Of a stretch of 64,000 nt of DNA, positions 34,933-43,561 are shown piece after piece. The stretch's first letter is position 1. Each line of letters opens with the position of its first letter. The position numbers and the translations under genes are program-made. The DNA is from Actinoplanes sp. TBRC 11911 (lineage in GTDB: Bacteria > Actinomycetota > Actinomycetes > Mycobacteriales > Micromonosporaceae): the NCBI RefSeq assembly GCF_012933445.1, contig NZ_JABBNC010000009.1:124001-188000 (forward strand), in the 5' to 3' direction. Below the pieces are notes generated by a model. The model was not told where the DNA came from. It did not search any database and was given only the letters and a program-made list of their open reading frames with translations.

Positions 34933-35801
34933 TCGGCGATGTCCTCGCCGTACTGGCGGAACAGCTCGCGGACGAACGGCGTCGCGTCCGGGGCGGAGTG
35001 GACGAACCGCTGGCCGGCGCGCGTCCAGCGGATCTCGCTTTCGCCGGCGACCTGCCGGGACAGCGTGTCGGCCGAGCCGTCCGCGATGATCCGGCCGCCG
35101 GCCAGGATGACGATCCGGTCGGCCAGCTTCTCCGCCTCGTCGAGATCGTGGGTGGTCAGCAGGATGGTGGCGTCGTCCACATCGGTGAGCCGGTGGACCA
35201 GGTCGTGGAACTCGCGCCGGGCCGCCGGGTCGAAGCCGGTGGTCGGCTCGTCCAGGAACAGCAGCTCGGGACGGCCGACGATGCCGATCGCGACGTCCAG
35301 GCGACGGCGCTGGCCGCCGGAGAGCCGGGCGACCCTGGTCTGCGCCTGCGAGGTGAGCCCGACGACCTCGAGCAGATCGTCGACCGGCGAGGGCCGGGTG
35401 AGGCGGGCCGTGGAGTATGGCCGGTAATAACCGCCGAGGTGCTGCAGCAGCTCACGGACCCGCCACTTGCCATGGTCGCGCCACGACTGGAGCACGACCC
35501 CGATGCGGCCGCGCCAGTCCTCGCCGCCGCGCACCGGGTCGACGCCCAGCACCCGGACGTCCCCGGAGGACCGCGCGCGGAAGCCCTCCAGGATCTCGAT
35601 GGTGGTGGTCTTGCCCGCGCCGTTGGGCCCGAGCAGGGCCAGCACCTCGCCGCGCCGGGCGGTGAAGCCGACACCGTCCAACACGTCCTTGGTGCCGTAC
35701 CGCATGCGCAGATCGCGCACGTCGATGACCCGCTCGTCCGCCGGCACGACCACGCCGGTCTCGAGCGCCCCCGTCAAAGTCATTCCTCCCATGTCGAGCA
35801 C
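34857..35801 (-). CDS. ABC exporter ATP-binding protein with deletion-altered C-terminus
   Basis: A 314-residue frame with an intact nucleotide-binding domain: Walker A LLGPNGAGKTTT, Q-loop VVLQSW, signature LSGGQRRRLDVAIG, Walker B LLFLDEPTTGFDP and switch LLTTHDLDEAEKL. It runs normally to FRQYGEDIAER, then continues out of frame into the permease coding sequence (about 23 abnormal residues, CRSARCWDRCSTTRATW) and stops. The usual C-terminal end and the start of the permease are missing, so the exporter is presumably non-functional. The start may be the GTG at 35801 or the ATG at 35783. A palindromic operator lies just upstream. Confidence 0.8.
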   Translation of the reverse strand: MLDMGGMTLTGALETGVVVPADERVIDVRDLRMRYGTKDVLDGVGFTARRGEVLALLGPNGAGKTTTIEILEGFRARSSGDVRVLGVDPVRGGEDWRGRIGVVLQSWRDHGKWRVRELLQHLGGYYRPYSTARLTRPSPVDDLLEVVGLTSQAQTRVARLSGGQRRRLDVAIGIVGRPELLFLDEPTTGFDPAARREFHDLVHRLTDVDDATILLTTHDLDEAEKLADRIVILAGGRIIADGSADTLSRQVAGESEIRWTRAGQRFVHSAPDATPFVRELFRQYGEDIAERSLLPCRSARCWDRCSTTRATWAW

Positions 35802-35809
35802 GTTATCAA

Positions 35810-35833
35810 AGATGTAGTAGATGTACTACATCT
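35810..35833. promoter_or_regulatory. Palindromic operator upstream of the ABC/XRE operon
   Basis: AGATGTAGTA (35810-35819) and TACTACATCT (35824-35833) are perfect 10-bp inverse copies around GATG, nine bases before the ABC gene. The AT-rich site is typical of a repressor target; the linked XRE regulator is a candidate, though the symmetry also resembles GntR/YtrA operators. Confidence 0.65.
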
Positions 35834-35951
35834 CTTCGCACACCTTCGTCCTTTGCGTAGTTTGTCTGATGTGGACGATATGACCGACGGCACGACTCTT
35901 TCGCGCCAAACGGTGATCGTGTTGATCGCCTCGGCTGGATACGCTGGGGCA

Positions 35952-36893
35952 ATGGGGATCAAGCAGGTGAGGGCGCTCACCACCACGCTGCCCTCGGTCA
36001 CCTGGATACCGATCGCCCGGGCGCACGCCGAGCGCGCCGACGAGATGACCGCCGGCCATCGCACGCGGCGCGCGTCCGGCGAGAAACACGCGATCGAGGA
36101 TTTCCTCTACGACTACTACGGCACCCGTCCGTCCACGCTGCGCCGCTGGCACCCCGGGGTGGGCTCGGGTCTCGCACCGGCACCGGCCGGCCTGGCCGAG
36201 CACGCCGGCTGGAAGTTCTACACGACCTACCCCGACGGGGTCGTCACGCTCGACGTGGACGCCTACATGCACGCCCGCGGCGAAAGCGTGCGCTACATCC
36301 ACGGCCTGCTCACCGCCACCGCGTCGCGCCCGGTCTTCTCCGGGTGCTTCGGGCTGCACGAGTGGGCCATGGTCTACCGCGTGCCCGAGCATCGTCACCC
36401 GCTCCCGCTGCGCCTCGGCCAGGAGGAGACGGACCGGGTGGTGGAACGGCATCCGATCCGCTGCACCCACTACGACGCGTTCCGCTTCTTCACCCCCGAG
36501 GCGGTCGGTCTGAACCGTCTTCAGCCCACCCGGGCCACGCAGGTCGATCTGGACCAGCCCGGCTGCCTGCACGCCGCGATGGACGTGCACAAGTGGGCGA
36601 CCAAGCTAGGAGCGGCGGTGCCGGGCGCGCTCGCCCTGGACTGCTTCGCGCTGGCCGGCGAGATCCGGCTGCTCGACATGCAGGCGAGCCCGTACGACCT
36701 GAGCTCGTACGGGTATGAGCCGGTGAAGATCGAAACGCCCGAGGGCAAGGCGGAATACGTCGCCCGCCAGCGTGAGTTCGCCCGGCGGGCGGCGGCGTTG
36801 CGGTCCCGGCTGATCCGGGTCTGCGAGGAGCTGATGGGCCCGGAGAGCGTGGCCCGCAACCGCGAGTCGGTGGCCCCGTTCAACCACCGGTGA
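35952..36893 (+). CDS. Conserved actinobacterial protein annotated as 3-methyladenine DNA glycosylase
   Basis: A 313-residue protein. Conserved segments include EDFLYDYYGTRPSTLRRWHPG, GCFGLHEWAMVYR, RHPLPLRLG, HPIRCTHYDAFRFFTPEA and QPGCLHAAMDVHKWATKL, which belong to an actinobacterial family usually labelled 3-methyladenine DNA glycosylase in databases. I see no HhH-GPD motif and treat the label as unproven. The many conserved His, Asp and Glu suggest a metal-dependent enzyme. The ATG at 35952 is a reasonable start; others upstream are possible. Its 3' end overlaps the convergent EEP gene by 14 bases. Confidence 0.7.
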   Translation: MGIKQVRALTTTLPSVTWIPIARAHAERADEMTAGHRTRRASGEKHAIEDFLYDYYGTRPSTLRRWHPGVGSGLAPAPAGLAEHAGWKFYTTYPDGVVTLDVDAYMHARGESVRYIHGLLTATASRPVFSGCFGLHEWAMVYRVPEHRHPLPLRLGQEETDRVVERHPIRCTHYDAFRFFTPEAVGLNRLQPTRATQVDLDQPGCLHAAMDVHKWATKLGAAVPGALALDCFALAGEIRLLDMQASPYDLSSYGYEPVKIETPEGKAEYVARQREFARRAAALRSRLIRVCEELMGPESVARNRESVAPFNHR

Positions 36894-37878
36894 CGGTGAG
36901 GGCCGCGACAACCGCGCGGTGGTCAGTGTCCGGAACCGGGTGCACGCTGACATCCCGTACGCCGATACGCCGATCCACCAGCACATGGTCGATCGTCACC
37001 TTGGGCACCGTGCGCCCGTCGTACGGCCACGTGGGTACGAGTCCCTGACCGGTGGTGGCCGCCGCGTCCCGATACCCGCGCGCGATCAGCCGGCGCAGCG
37101 GCGCATGGTCGAGCGTCGAGTTGAAGTCGCCGAGCAGAATCCGCGGCGGCCCGTCGGTGGCCGGCACCGGCTCGGCGTCGAGGTCGCGCCGCCAGCCCGG
37201 GTTGAGGCTCACCTCGGACGGCGCCAGCGGGTGCGCCGACTCGACGATCACGGCTCCGGCGCCGGCCACCCGCACCGTCCCGTACGCCTGCCGGAACCCA
37301 CCGCCGTTGCGCCGCACCGCGCCATCGGTGATCGGAAAGCGCGAGTAGAGGCCGGAGCCGGAGGCGCCCGGCTCATCCCCCAGCGAGTGGTAGGGCAGCA
37401 GCTCGTCCAGCCCCGCCGTCGTCAGCGCCGCCCGCGCGTCCGGGCTGAGTTCCTGCAGCGCGAGGATGACGACGTCGTTCTCCCGGACCAGCCGCACGAT
37501 CGTCCGCGGGTCGGCCCCGCCCAGCCGCATGTTCGAGGTCATCACGGTGATCCGGACACCGTCCGCCGGGCCCCGATCGCGGTCCGGCAGCACGCGCGGC
37601 AGCACCGCGGCGACCAGCACGGCGGTGCCGATCAGCGCGACCCCGGCGGCGGTCCATCGCCGGGTGGCGAGCGCCAGCACCGGCGGAATCAGGGACCAGG
37701 CGGCCACGTACGTCGTGAAGGCCAGCAGTTGCACCAGCGCCCCCGGCGCCCAGCCCCCGAGCCGGATGACCGCCCAGATCAGCGCGGGCGCGACCAGAAC
37801 CCAGACCGGCACGGTCACGAGAAGGCGGCGGCGCTTGCGGATCGGCGGCGCGACGGCCGGCGGATCGATGATCACCAC
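36880..37878 (-). CDS. Membrane-anchored endonuclease/exonuclease/phosphatase (EEP) family protein, copy 1
   Basis: A 332-residue protein: three N-terminal membrane segments (about 20-42, 50-68 and 75-95) and an external EEP domain (about 105-332). Active-site motifs are all present: TSNMRLGG (Asn), ALQELSP (Glu), LLGDFNSTLDH (Asp/Asn), IDHVLVD and DTDHRAVVA (Asp-His). Family members cleave phosphodiesters of nucleic acids, sphingomyelin or phosphoinositides; an external location favours extracellular DNA or lipid. It is the last of three tandem paralogues on the minus strand, 32 bases after copy 2. Confidence 0.88.
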   Translation of the reverse strand: MVIIDPPAVAPPIRKRRRLLVTVPVWVLVAPALIWAVIRLGGWAPGALVQLLAFTTYVAAWSLIPPVLALATRRWTAAGVALIGTAVLVAAVLPRVLPDRDRGPADGVRITVMTSNMRLGGADPRTIVRLVRENDVVILALQELSPDARAALTTAGLDELLPYHSLGDEPGASGSGLYSRFPITDGAVRRNGGGFRQAYGTVRVAGAGAVIVESAHPLAPSEVSLNPGWRRDLDAEPVPATDGPPRILLGDFNSTLDHAPLRRLIARGYRDAAATTGQGLVPTWPYDGRTVPKVTIDHVLVDRRIGVRDVSVHPVPDTDHRAVVAALTVTGG

Positions 37879-37910
37879 GGCCGCGAGGCTAGCGACCGCC
37901 CGCCACCTCG

Positions 37911-38912
37911 CTAGGACGCCGGCACGGTGAGTGCGGCGATCACCGCGCGGTGGTCACTGTCCGGAATGAAGTGCACGCTCACCTTGCGTACGCCGATACG
38001 CCGATCCGCCAGCACATGGTCGATCGTCACCGGGGGCAGCGCGGTGGTGGACGCCGGCCAGGTCCGCGCCAGACCCCGGCCGTCGGTGTCGGCGGCGTCC
38101 CGATACCCGCGCGCGATCAGCCGGCGCAGCGGCGCGTGGTCGAGCGTCGCGTTGAAGTCGCCCAGCAGGATCCGCAGCGGCCCACCGGCGGCCGGCGCCG
38201 GCTCGGCGTCCAGGTCGCGTTTCCAGCCCGGCACCTGGATGAGACCGGCCGGGGCCAGCGGGTGCGCCGACTCGACGATCACCTCGTCGGCGCCGGGCGG
38301 CCGCACCGTCCCGTACGCCTGCAACATCCCGCCGCTGTTCTGCCGCACCCCGGCGTCGACGATCGGAAAGCGCGAGTAGACGCCGGACCCGGCCGCTCCC
38401 GGCTCATCGCCGAGCGAGGTGAACGGAAGCAGCTCCTCGAGCCCCGCGGTGGCCAGCGCCGCGCGTCCCTCCGGGGTAAACTCCTGCACCGCGAGCACGG
38501 CCACGTCGTTGTCCTTGACCAGCCGCACGATCGTCTCCGCGTCGGCACCGCCGTAGAGCATGTTCGACGTCATCACGGTCAGCGGCACGCCGGTGATCCG
38601 CCCCCGGTCCCGGTCCGGGATGAAGCGCGGCAGCACCGCCACGGCCAGCGCGACGACCGCGAGCAGCGCGACCGCCGCGGCACTCCAGCGCCGGGTGGCG
38701 AGCGCCAGGATCAGCGGGATCAAGGACCAGACGGCCGCGTACGGCGTGAAGGCGAACAACGGCACCAAGGGCCCCCGCTCCCAGCCGAGGAGCCGGATGA
38801 CCGCCCAGATCAGCGCGGGTGCGAGCAGCAGCCAGACCACCACCGTCAGCAACGGCCACCGTTCCCCTCGGCCCGCGGGCGCGCCGGCCGGCGGCGGACT
38901 GACGATCGCCAT
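37911..38912 (-). CDS. Membrane-anchored EEP family protein, copy 2
   Basis: A 333-residue paralogue of the flanking genes with the same layout: three N-terminal membrane segments (ending about residue 97) and an EEP domain with TSNMLYGGAD, AVQEFTPEG, LLGDFNATLDHAPLRRLIARG, IDHVLADRRIGVR and DSDHRAVIAAL. It is closest to copy 1 (long identical stretches such as HAPLRRLIARGYRDAA). The start MAIVSPPPAGAP is chosen; a start seven codons upstream is possible. Tandem duplication is the simplest origin. Confidence 0.88.
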   Translation of the reverse strand: MAIVSPPPAGAPAGRGERWPLLTVVVWLLLAPALIWAVIRLLGWERGPLVPLFAFTPYAAVWSLIPLILALATRRWSAAAVALLAVVALAVAVLPRFIPDRDRGRITGVPLTVMTSNMLYGGADAETIVRLVKDNDVAVLAVQEFTPEGRAALATAGLEELLPFTSLGDEPGAAGSGVYSRFPIVDAGVRQNSGGMLQAYGTVRPPGADEVIVESAHPLAPAGLIQVPGWKRDLDAEPAPAAGGPLRILLGDFNATLDHAPLRRLIARGYRDAADTDGRGLARTWPASTTALPPVTIDHVLADRRIGVRKVSVHFIPDSDHRAVIAALTVPAS

Positions 38913-38991
38913 GGCGGCGACGCTAGCCGCCACATGCCTGACCTTCCGGTTTTTTCGCCTTCAGCCCGCTTTCGAGTGCCCGCCGCGATCT

Positions 38992-39999
38992 TCATGACGT
39001 CGGCACGGTGAGTGAGGCGAGCAGGGCGCGGTGGTCACTGCCGGTGACCGCGTGGGCGTGCACGTCCCGGACGCCGATGCGCTTGTCGACCAGCACGTGG
39101 TCGAGCGTGACCGGCGGGATCTTGTGGCCACCCCACGGACCCCAGGTCGCCGAGAGACCCTTTCCGGTGGCGTCGGCGGCGTCCCGGTAGCCGCTGCCGA
39201 TCAGATCGCGTACCGGCTTGTGGTCCAGGGTCGAATTGAAGTCGCCGAGCAGGATCTCCGGCGTCCCGCGCGGGTTCGCGTGCGGCTCGTTGCGGAGGTC
39301 CATCCGCCAATCGCCGAGCGCCCCCAGCGTGTACGGGGCGAGCGGATGCGCGGACTGCACGTTGAGCGCGACGGCGCCGGGCGGCTGGATCGTGGCGTAC
39401 GCCTGCAGATTGCCCTCCTGCAGGTTGCCCCCGCCGCCGCGCCGCGACCCCTGCCCGGTCATCGGGAACCGGGAGTAGAGGCCCGACCCGGTCGTGCCCA
39501 CCTCGTCGGCCAGCGCCTGGTACGGCAGCAGCGTGTCGATGCCCGCCGCGGCCAGCCCGTCCTTCGCGGCCGGCGAGAACTCCTGCACGGCGAGGACCGC
39601 GACGTCGTTGTCCCGTACCAGCCGCACGATCGACGCCGGGTCGGCCGCACCGACGTACATGTTGATCGTCATGACCGTCATCGGCATGCCGCGCGACGGG
39701 CCGCGATCGGCGTCCGGGACGGCCCGCGGCAGCACGCACACCGCCAGCACGAGGAAGGCGACCGCGGCGGCCGCGGCGATCAGCCACTTGCGCGCCCACA
39801 GCGAGATCACCAGAGGTATGACAGACCACGCGGCCACGTACGGCGTGAAGGCGATCGCCGGTACGAAATAGCCCCGCTCCCAGCCGAAGAGTCGTACCAC
39901 CGCCCAGACCAGCGCGGGCAGCGTGATGATCGCGAGCAGGGCGGTGCGGGCCGCCCGCCGGGCCGGACGAACCTCGGCCGGCGTCGCGGTGATCGTCAT
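38992..39999 (-). CDS. Membrane-anchored EEP family protein, copy 3
   Basis: A 335-residue paralogue, the first of the three in transcription order. N-terminal membrane segments are followed by an EEP domain with TINMYVGAAD, AVQEFSPAAKD, LLGDFNSTLDHKPVRDLIGSG, LDHVLVDKRIGVRD and GSDHRALLASL. It is more diverged than copies 1 and 2 and carries an insertion around GGGGNLQEGNLQAYA. The start MTITATPAEVRP (ATG at 39999) is chosen; an upstream extension is not conserved. A long inverted repeat lies 110 bases upstream. Confidence 0.88.
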   Translation of the reverse strand: MTITATPAEVRPARRAARTALLAIITLPALVWAVVRLFGWERGYFVPAIAFTPYVAAWSVIPLVISLWARKWLIAAAAAVAFLVLAVCVLPRAVPDADRGPSRGMPMTVMTINMYVGAADPASIVRLVRDNDVAVLAVQEFSPAAKDGLAAAGIDTLLPYQALADEVGTTGSGLYSRFPMTGQGSRRGGGGNLQEGNLQAYATIQPPGAVALNVQSAHPLAPYTLGALGDWRMDLRNEPHANPRGTPEILLGDFNSTLDHKPVRDLIGSGYRDAADATGKGLSATWGPWGGHKIPPVTLDHVLVDKRIGVRDVHAHAVTGSDHRALLASLTVPTS

Positions 40000-40108
40000 G
40001 CGCGCCAAGGTAGCCGCCCGAGCTGTGGAAATCGGGTATCGGCGGCGCTTTGGGGCAACAGTCACTGAGCTGAGCCAGCCACGCTCGATCGCGCGTGCGC
40101 CGCTGAAA

Positions 40109-40175
40109 GTTGATGAGTTCGGCTCGCGCCCGACGACGGCTTCGCCGGCGGCGTTCGAGAGCCGAACTCATCAAC
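40109..40175. repeat. Perfect 17-bp inverted repeat between the M16 operon and the EEP array
   Basis: GTTGATGAGTTCGGCTC (40109-40125) and GAGCCGAACTCATCAAC (40159-40175) are exact inverse copies. The 33-base loop can itself pair imperfectly (CGACGACGGC with GCCGGCGGCG), giving a very stable cruciform or RNA hairpin. It begins 23 bases after the M16 gene stop and could end that transcript, but has no T-run. Confidence 0.85.
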
Positions 40176-40197
40176 GCGGCAACGCGCTCCTCGCTGA

Positions 40198-41541
40198 TCA
40201 GAGGTCGGCGTCGACCAGCTCGCCCAGGCCCGCTGCGGTGATCTCGTCCCGTAGGAGTGCCGCGTCGCCCTCGATCACCAGGGTCAGGCCCTTCGGGTGC
40301 AGGTAACGCGCCGCGGCCGCGGACACGTCGGCCACCGTCGCCTCCAGGTACTGCGACCGGAGGGTCGTGTAGTAGTCGTCCGGCAGACCGTGCACGACCA
40401 GCGTGCTCAGCGCGGCCACGATCGCGCCCGGGGTCTGCATCTCGACCGAGAGCTGACCGGCCCGCCACGAACGGGCGACCGCCAGCTCTTCCTCGGTCAC
40501 GCCGTCCAGTTGGGTGCGGGCGATCTCCCCCAGCGTGTCGGCGACGGCCGGGACGGTCACCGCCGTCTGCACGCCGGACGCCACCTCGAAGCGGCCGAAG
40601 CGGCGGGTCATCGAGAACGAGCCGCGAATCCCGTACGAGTAACCCTTGACCTCGCGGATCAGGTGGTTGAGCCGGGACGTGAACGCGCCGCCCAGCACCG
40701 TCGCGGCCAGCGTCATCGCCACGTAGTCGGGGTTGGCCCGCTCCGGCGCGCGATGGCCGATGCGCAGCGTGGACTGCACCGAACCGGGCCGGTTCACCAG
40801 AATCGTGCGGCGGAAATCGCGAACCTCCAGCTCCAGCGGGCCCTCGACGGCGAGCGGCTCACCACTGGTCCCGGCGAACGCGGCCTCGCCCAGCGCCTTG
40901 AGATCGAGATTGTCCAGATCGCCGGCGACCAGCAGCACGCCGGGCCGCAGCAGCCAGTTCCGATGGAACGAGGCGACGTCGTCGACGGACACCGCGGCCA
41001 CCGAGTCCGGGTCGCCGTGCATCGGACGCCCGTACCGGCCCGCGCCGAACAGGTCGGAGCGCAACGCGGCGTCGGCCCGCGGTCCCGGCTGCGCCCAATC
41101 CATCCGCAGCGCGGTGACCTCGTCGTCGCGGACCCGGGTGACGTCGGCCGGGTCCAGCTTCGGGGTGCGCACCGCCTCGGCGGCCAGCCGCATCGCCGCG
41201 AGCAGCAGCGGCACCGGCGCCGCGACGTTCACCCGGAACGTATCCCAGTCGACCGCGGCCGAGAACTCCGCGCCGAGACTTTCCAGGGCCAGCGCGTACG
41301 CCGCGGAGTCGCGCGCCTGAGTGCCCTCCTCCAGTGACTTGGCCAGGACGGTCGCGGTGCCCTCGCGGCCGTCGGACTCGCGGGCCGCGCCGGCGTCGAG
41401 CAGCAGCATGGCGCTGGCGAGGTGCTGGCCGGGCAGGTGCGCGCCGATGACCGTGCCGCCGCCGACGGTGACCCGCTGCAGGGTCGGGAAGGCGTACGGG
41501 CGGGCGTCTCCGGAGTCGGGCCGGGTCGCGATGAGCGTCAT
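40198..41541 (-). CDS. M16B family peptidase-like subunit, catalytically inactive
   Basis: A 447-residue M16-family protein. The position of the HxxEH zinc motif reads ESDGREGTATVLAKSLEEG, so the metal site is absent, whereas the C-terminal R/Y motif region (FTSRLNHLIREVKGYSYGI) is kept. In two-component M16B proteases an inactive R/Y-bearing subunit pairs with an active HxxEH subunit; the coupled upstream gene supplies the latter. The ATG overlaps the upstream stop by four bases, which supports a heterodimer. Cytoplasmic, with no signal peptide. Confidence 0.9.
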   Translation of the reverse strand: MTLIATRPDSGDARPYAFPTLQRVTVGGGTVIGAHLPGQHLASAMLLLDAGAARESDGREGTATVLAKSLEEGTQARDSAAYALALESLGAEFSAAVDWDTFRVNVAAPVPLLLAAMRLAAEAVRTPKLDPADVTRVRDDEVTALRMDWAQPGPRADAALRSDLFGAGRYGRPMHGDPDSVAAVSVDDVASFHRNWLLRPGVLLVAGDLDNLDLKALGEAAFAGTSGEPLAVEGPLELEVRDFRRTILVNRPGSVQSTLRIGHRAPERANPDYVAMTLAATVLGGAFTSRLNHLIREVKGYSYGIRGSFSMTRRFGRFEVASGVQTAVTVPAVADTLGEIARTQLDGVTEEELAVARSWRAGQLSVEMQTPGAIVAALSTLVVHGLPDDYYTTLRSQYLEATVADVSAAAARYLHPKGLTLVIEGDAALLRDEITAAGLGELVDADL

Positions 41542-42851
41542 GCGGTTTCCTCGGGAAGGTAGGTCAGCGTCACCCGGGACTCGGGCTTGAGGGCGTACTC
41601 GGCGGCGGTGGTGACGTCGTCCGCGGTGACCGCGAGCCACTGCGGCAGGCGGTACCCGGCGGCACCGGCGTCGCCGAACTGGGTCGCGTACCGGCCGAGG
41701 GTGTCCGCACGTCCGTACACGGTGGACATCTGCCGCCACCAGCCGGTGGTGAGCAACGCCTTCGCCCGGGCCAGCTCGTCCTCGGTGACCGGCTCGGTGA
41801 CCAGGCTGCCGATCACCTCGGTGAGGCCCTCCTCCAGCGTCGCCACGTCCACGCCGTCCTTGACCGTCGCGGTCGCGATCAGCGGCGCGGGGGCGTGCGC
41901 GAGGTCGACCCCGTACGAGCCGATGTAGTCCGGCTGGGCGATCCGCTTGCCGTCCGCGAGCCGCTGGTAGAGCCGGCTGCCGCGGCCGTTGCCCAGCACC
42001 GCGGCCAGCACGGTGACCGCGTCGAACCCGGCCGTGCCGAACTGATGCGTGCGGTGCGCGATGTAGATCCGCGCGGCCGGGACCTTCGACCGCACGGTCT
42101 CGCGGGCCGGCTCCGCGGCCGGACCGGCGAGGTGACCACTGGGCGCCGGCGGGATCGACGCGACCGGTTCGAGCATCCCGAAGTATTTCTCGGCGAGCGC
42201 GAAGACCTCCTCCGGCGAGGCGTCGCCGGCCACCGTGAGCACCGCGTTGTTCGGCGCGTAATACCGCTGGTGGAAAGCCTTGAAAGTATCGAGGCTCGCG
42301 GCGTTGAGATCCTCCATCGACCCGATCGTCGGGTGGTGGTACGGGTGCGCCTCCGGGTACAGCAGCGCGAGAAGTCGTAGCCACGCGTCACCGTACGGGA
42401 CGTTCTCATACCGCTGGCGGCGCTCGTTCTTGACCACCTCGCGCTGGTTGTCCAGGGTTTCCTGGGTGAGCGCCGGAACCAGCCCGCCCATCCGGTCCGC
42501 CTCCAGCCAGAGCGCCAGTTCGAGGTGCTCCGACGGCATGGTCTCGAAGTAGTTCGTCCGGTCCGGGTTGGTGGTCGCGTTCAGCGAGCCGCCGTTGCCC
42601 TGGACAAGCCGCATGTGCTCGGTCTTCGCCACGTGCTGCGACCCCTCGAACATCAGATGTTCGAAAAGATGGGCGAAGCCGGTCTGACCCGGCGGCTCGT
42701 GCCGTGAGCCCACGTCATACCAGAGGTTGACGCAGACGACCGGCGCGCTTCGGTCCTCGCTGACCACGACCCGCAGGCCGTTGTCGAGGCGCGTGGTTGC
42801 TATGGGCCACGGATAGCCGGTCGTGACAACCGGCGCACTTGGGGAGGTCAC
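41538..42851 (-). CDS. M16B family zinc metalloprotease, active subunit
   Basis: A 437-residue insulinase-family peptidase. The inverted zinc motif HLFEH is at residues 61-65 (GQTGFAHLFEHLMFEG), and the downstream Glu ligand falls in ETLDNQREVVKNERRQ about 75 residues later. It should degrade peptides or process a small secreted peptide with its inactive partner. The GTG at 42851 (VTSPSAPVVTTGYPWP) is chosen because upstream codons are basic and unconserved. No signal peptide is visible. No obvious substrate gene is adjacent; upstream is the repeat island. Confidence 0.92.
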   Translation of the reverse strand: MTSPSAPVVTTGYPWPIATTRLDNGLRVVVSEDRSAPVVCVNLWYDVGSRHEPPGQTGFAHLFEHLMFEGSQHVAKTEHMRLVQGNGGSLNATTNPDRTNYFETMPSEHLELALWLEADRMGGLVPALTQETLDNQREVVKNERRQRYENVPYGDAWLRLLALLYPEAHPYHHPTIGSMEDLNAASLDTFKAFHQRYYAPNNAVLTVAGDASPEEVFALAEKYFGMLEPVASIPPAPSGHLAGPAAEPARETVRSKVPAARIYIAHRTHQFGTAGFDAVTVLAAVLGNGRGSRLYQRLADGKRIAQPDYIGSYGVDLAHAPAPLIATATVKDGVDVATLEEGLTEVIGSLVTEPVTEDELARAKALLTTGWWRQMSTVYGRADTLGRYATQFGDAGAAGYRLPQWLAVTADDVTTAAEYALKPESRVTLTYLPEETA

Positions 42852-43154
42852 GGTTCCATACTGCCCCTTGCGCCCGCTCCTCCTCGCGCGCAGACCCAAC
42901 TTCAAATTCCTAAGATGTACGGCGCGCGAAAAGTCCCCCAGGTTTTACGGCTACTCCAGCCGCAACTCCAGGCCGTCCCCGGCCGCCGGGCGCCGGGCGG
43001 CGGGGGCCGGGCGGCGGGCGCCGGGCGCCGGGCGCCGACCGACGCAAAACCCCGCGGTGCCCCGGCATGCACAGCCCGGCCACAGTCCACCCGACGCGCC
43101 CGCATCAGTGCAGTCCGGCGGCAGGCCTCGAGCGCGGGTCCGATGGCGGGCCAC

Positions 43155-43322
43155 CAGTGCGGGACCACCAGCCGCCAGCACGCGACCGCCAACCACCAGC
43201 ACGCGACCGCCAACCACCAGCACGCGACCGCCAACCACCAGCACGCGACCGCCAACCACCAGCACGCGACCGCCAGCTACCAGCACGGGACGGCCAGCTA
43301 CCGGTGCCGGACCGCACTACGG
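43155..43322. repeat. 21-bp tandem repeat array (about eight units)
   Basis: The unit CAGCACGCGACCGCCAACCAC starts at 43176, 43197, 43218, 43239 and 43260 with near-perfect conservation, and degenerate units lie at 43155, 43281 and 43302. A 21-base period preserves reading frame; one plus frame would give QHATANH repeats. No start, ribosome site or known domain supports translation, so I treat it as a minisatellite. Confidence 0.88.
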
Positions 43323-43388
43323 AAGCACGACACGGCGAGCGGCACCCGGTCCAGTCACGCCGCCGCCCGGCTGCACTGGCCAACCGCG

Positions 43389-43402
43389 AACGAACGTTCG
43401 TT
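43389..43402. promoter_or_regulatory. 14-bp perfect palindrome, possible operator
   Basis: AACGAACGTTCGTT is self-complementary and resembles TetR-type operator half-sites. No gene starts nearby, so a role is uncertain. Confidence 0.25.
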
Positions 43403-43561
43403 TTAGCGTCAGGCTCGCACTCGGATGCAGGCGTGGCGATCGCCTAAGTTCGCCGTCACAGGCCCCGGCACCGCGCCCGGACGGAGACGTCCCCATGCAG
43501 CATTTTGCACCTTTCGACCGCAGTCGCAGCCGCCTGCTCGAGTGCGAACGGCCGCATTTGA

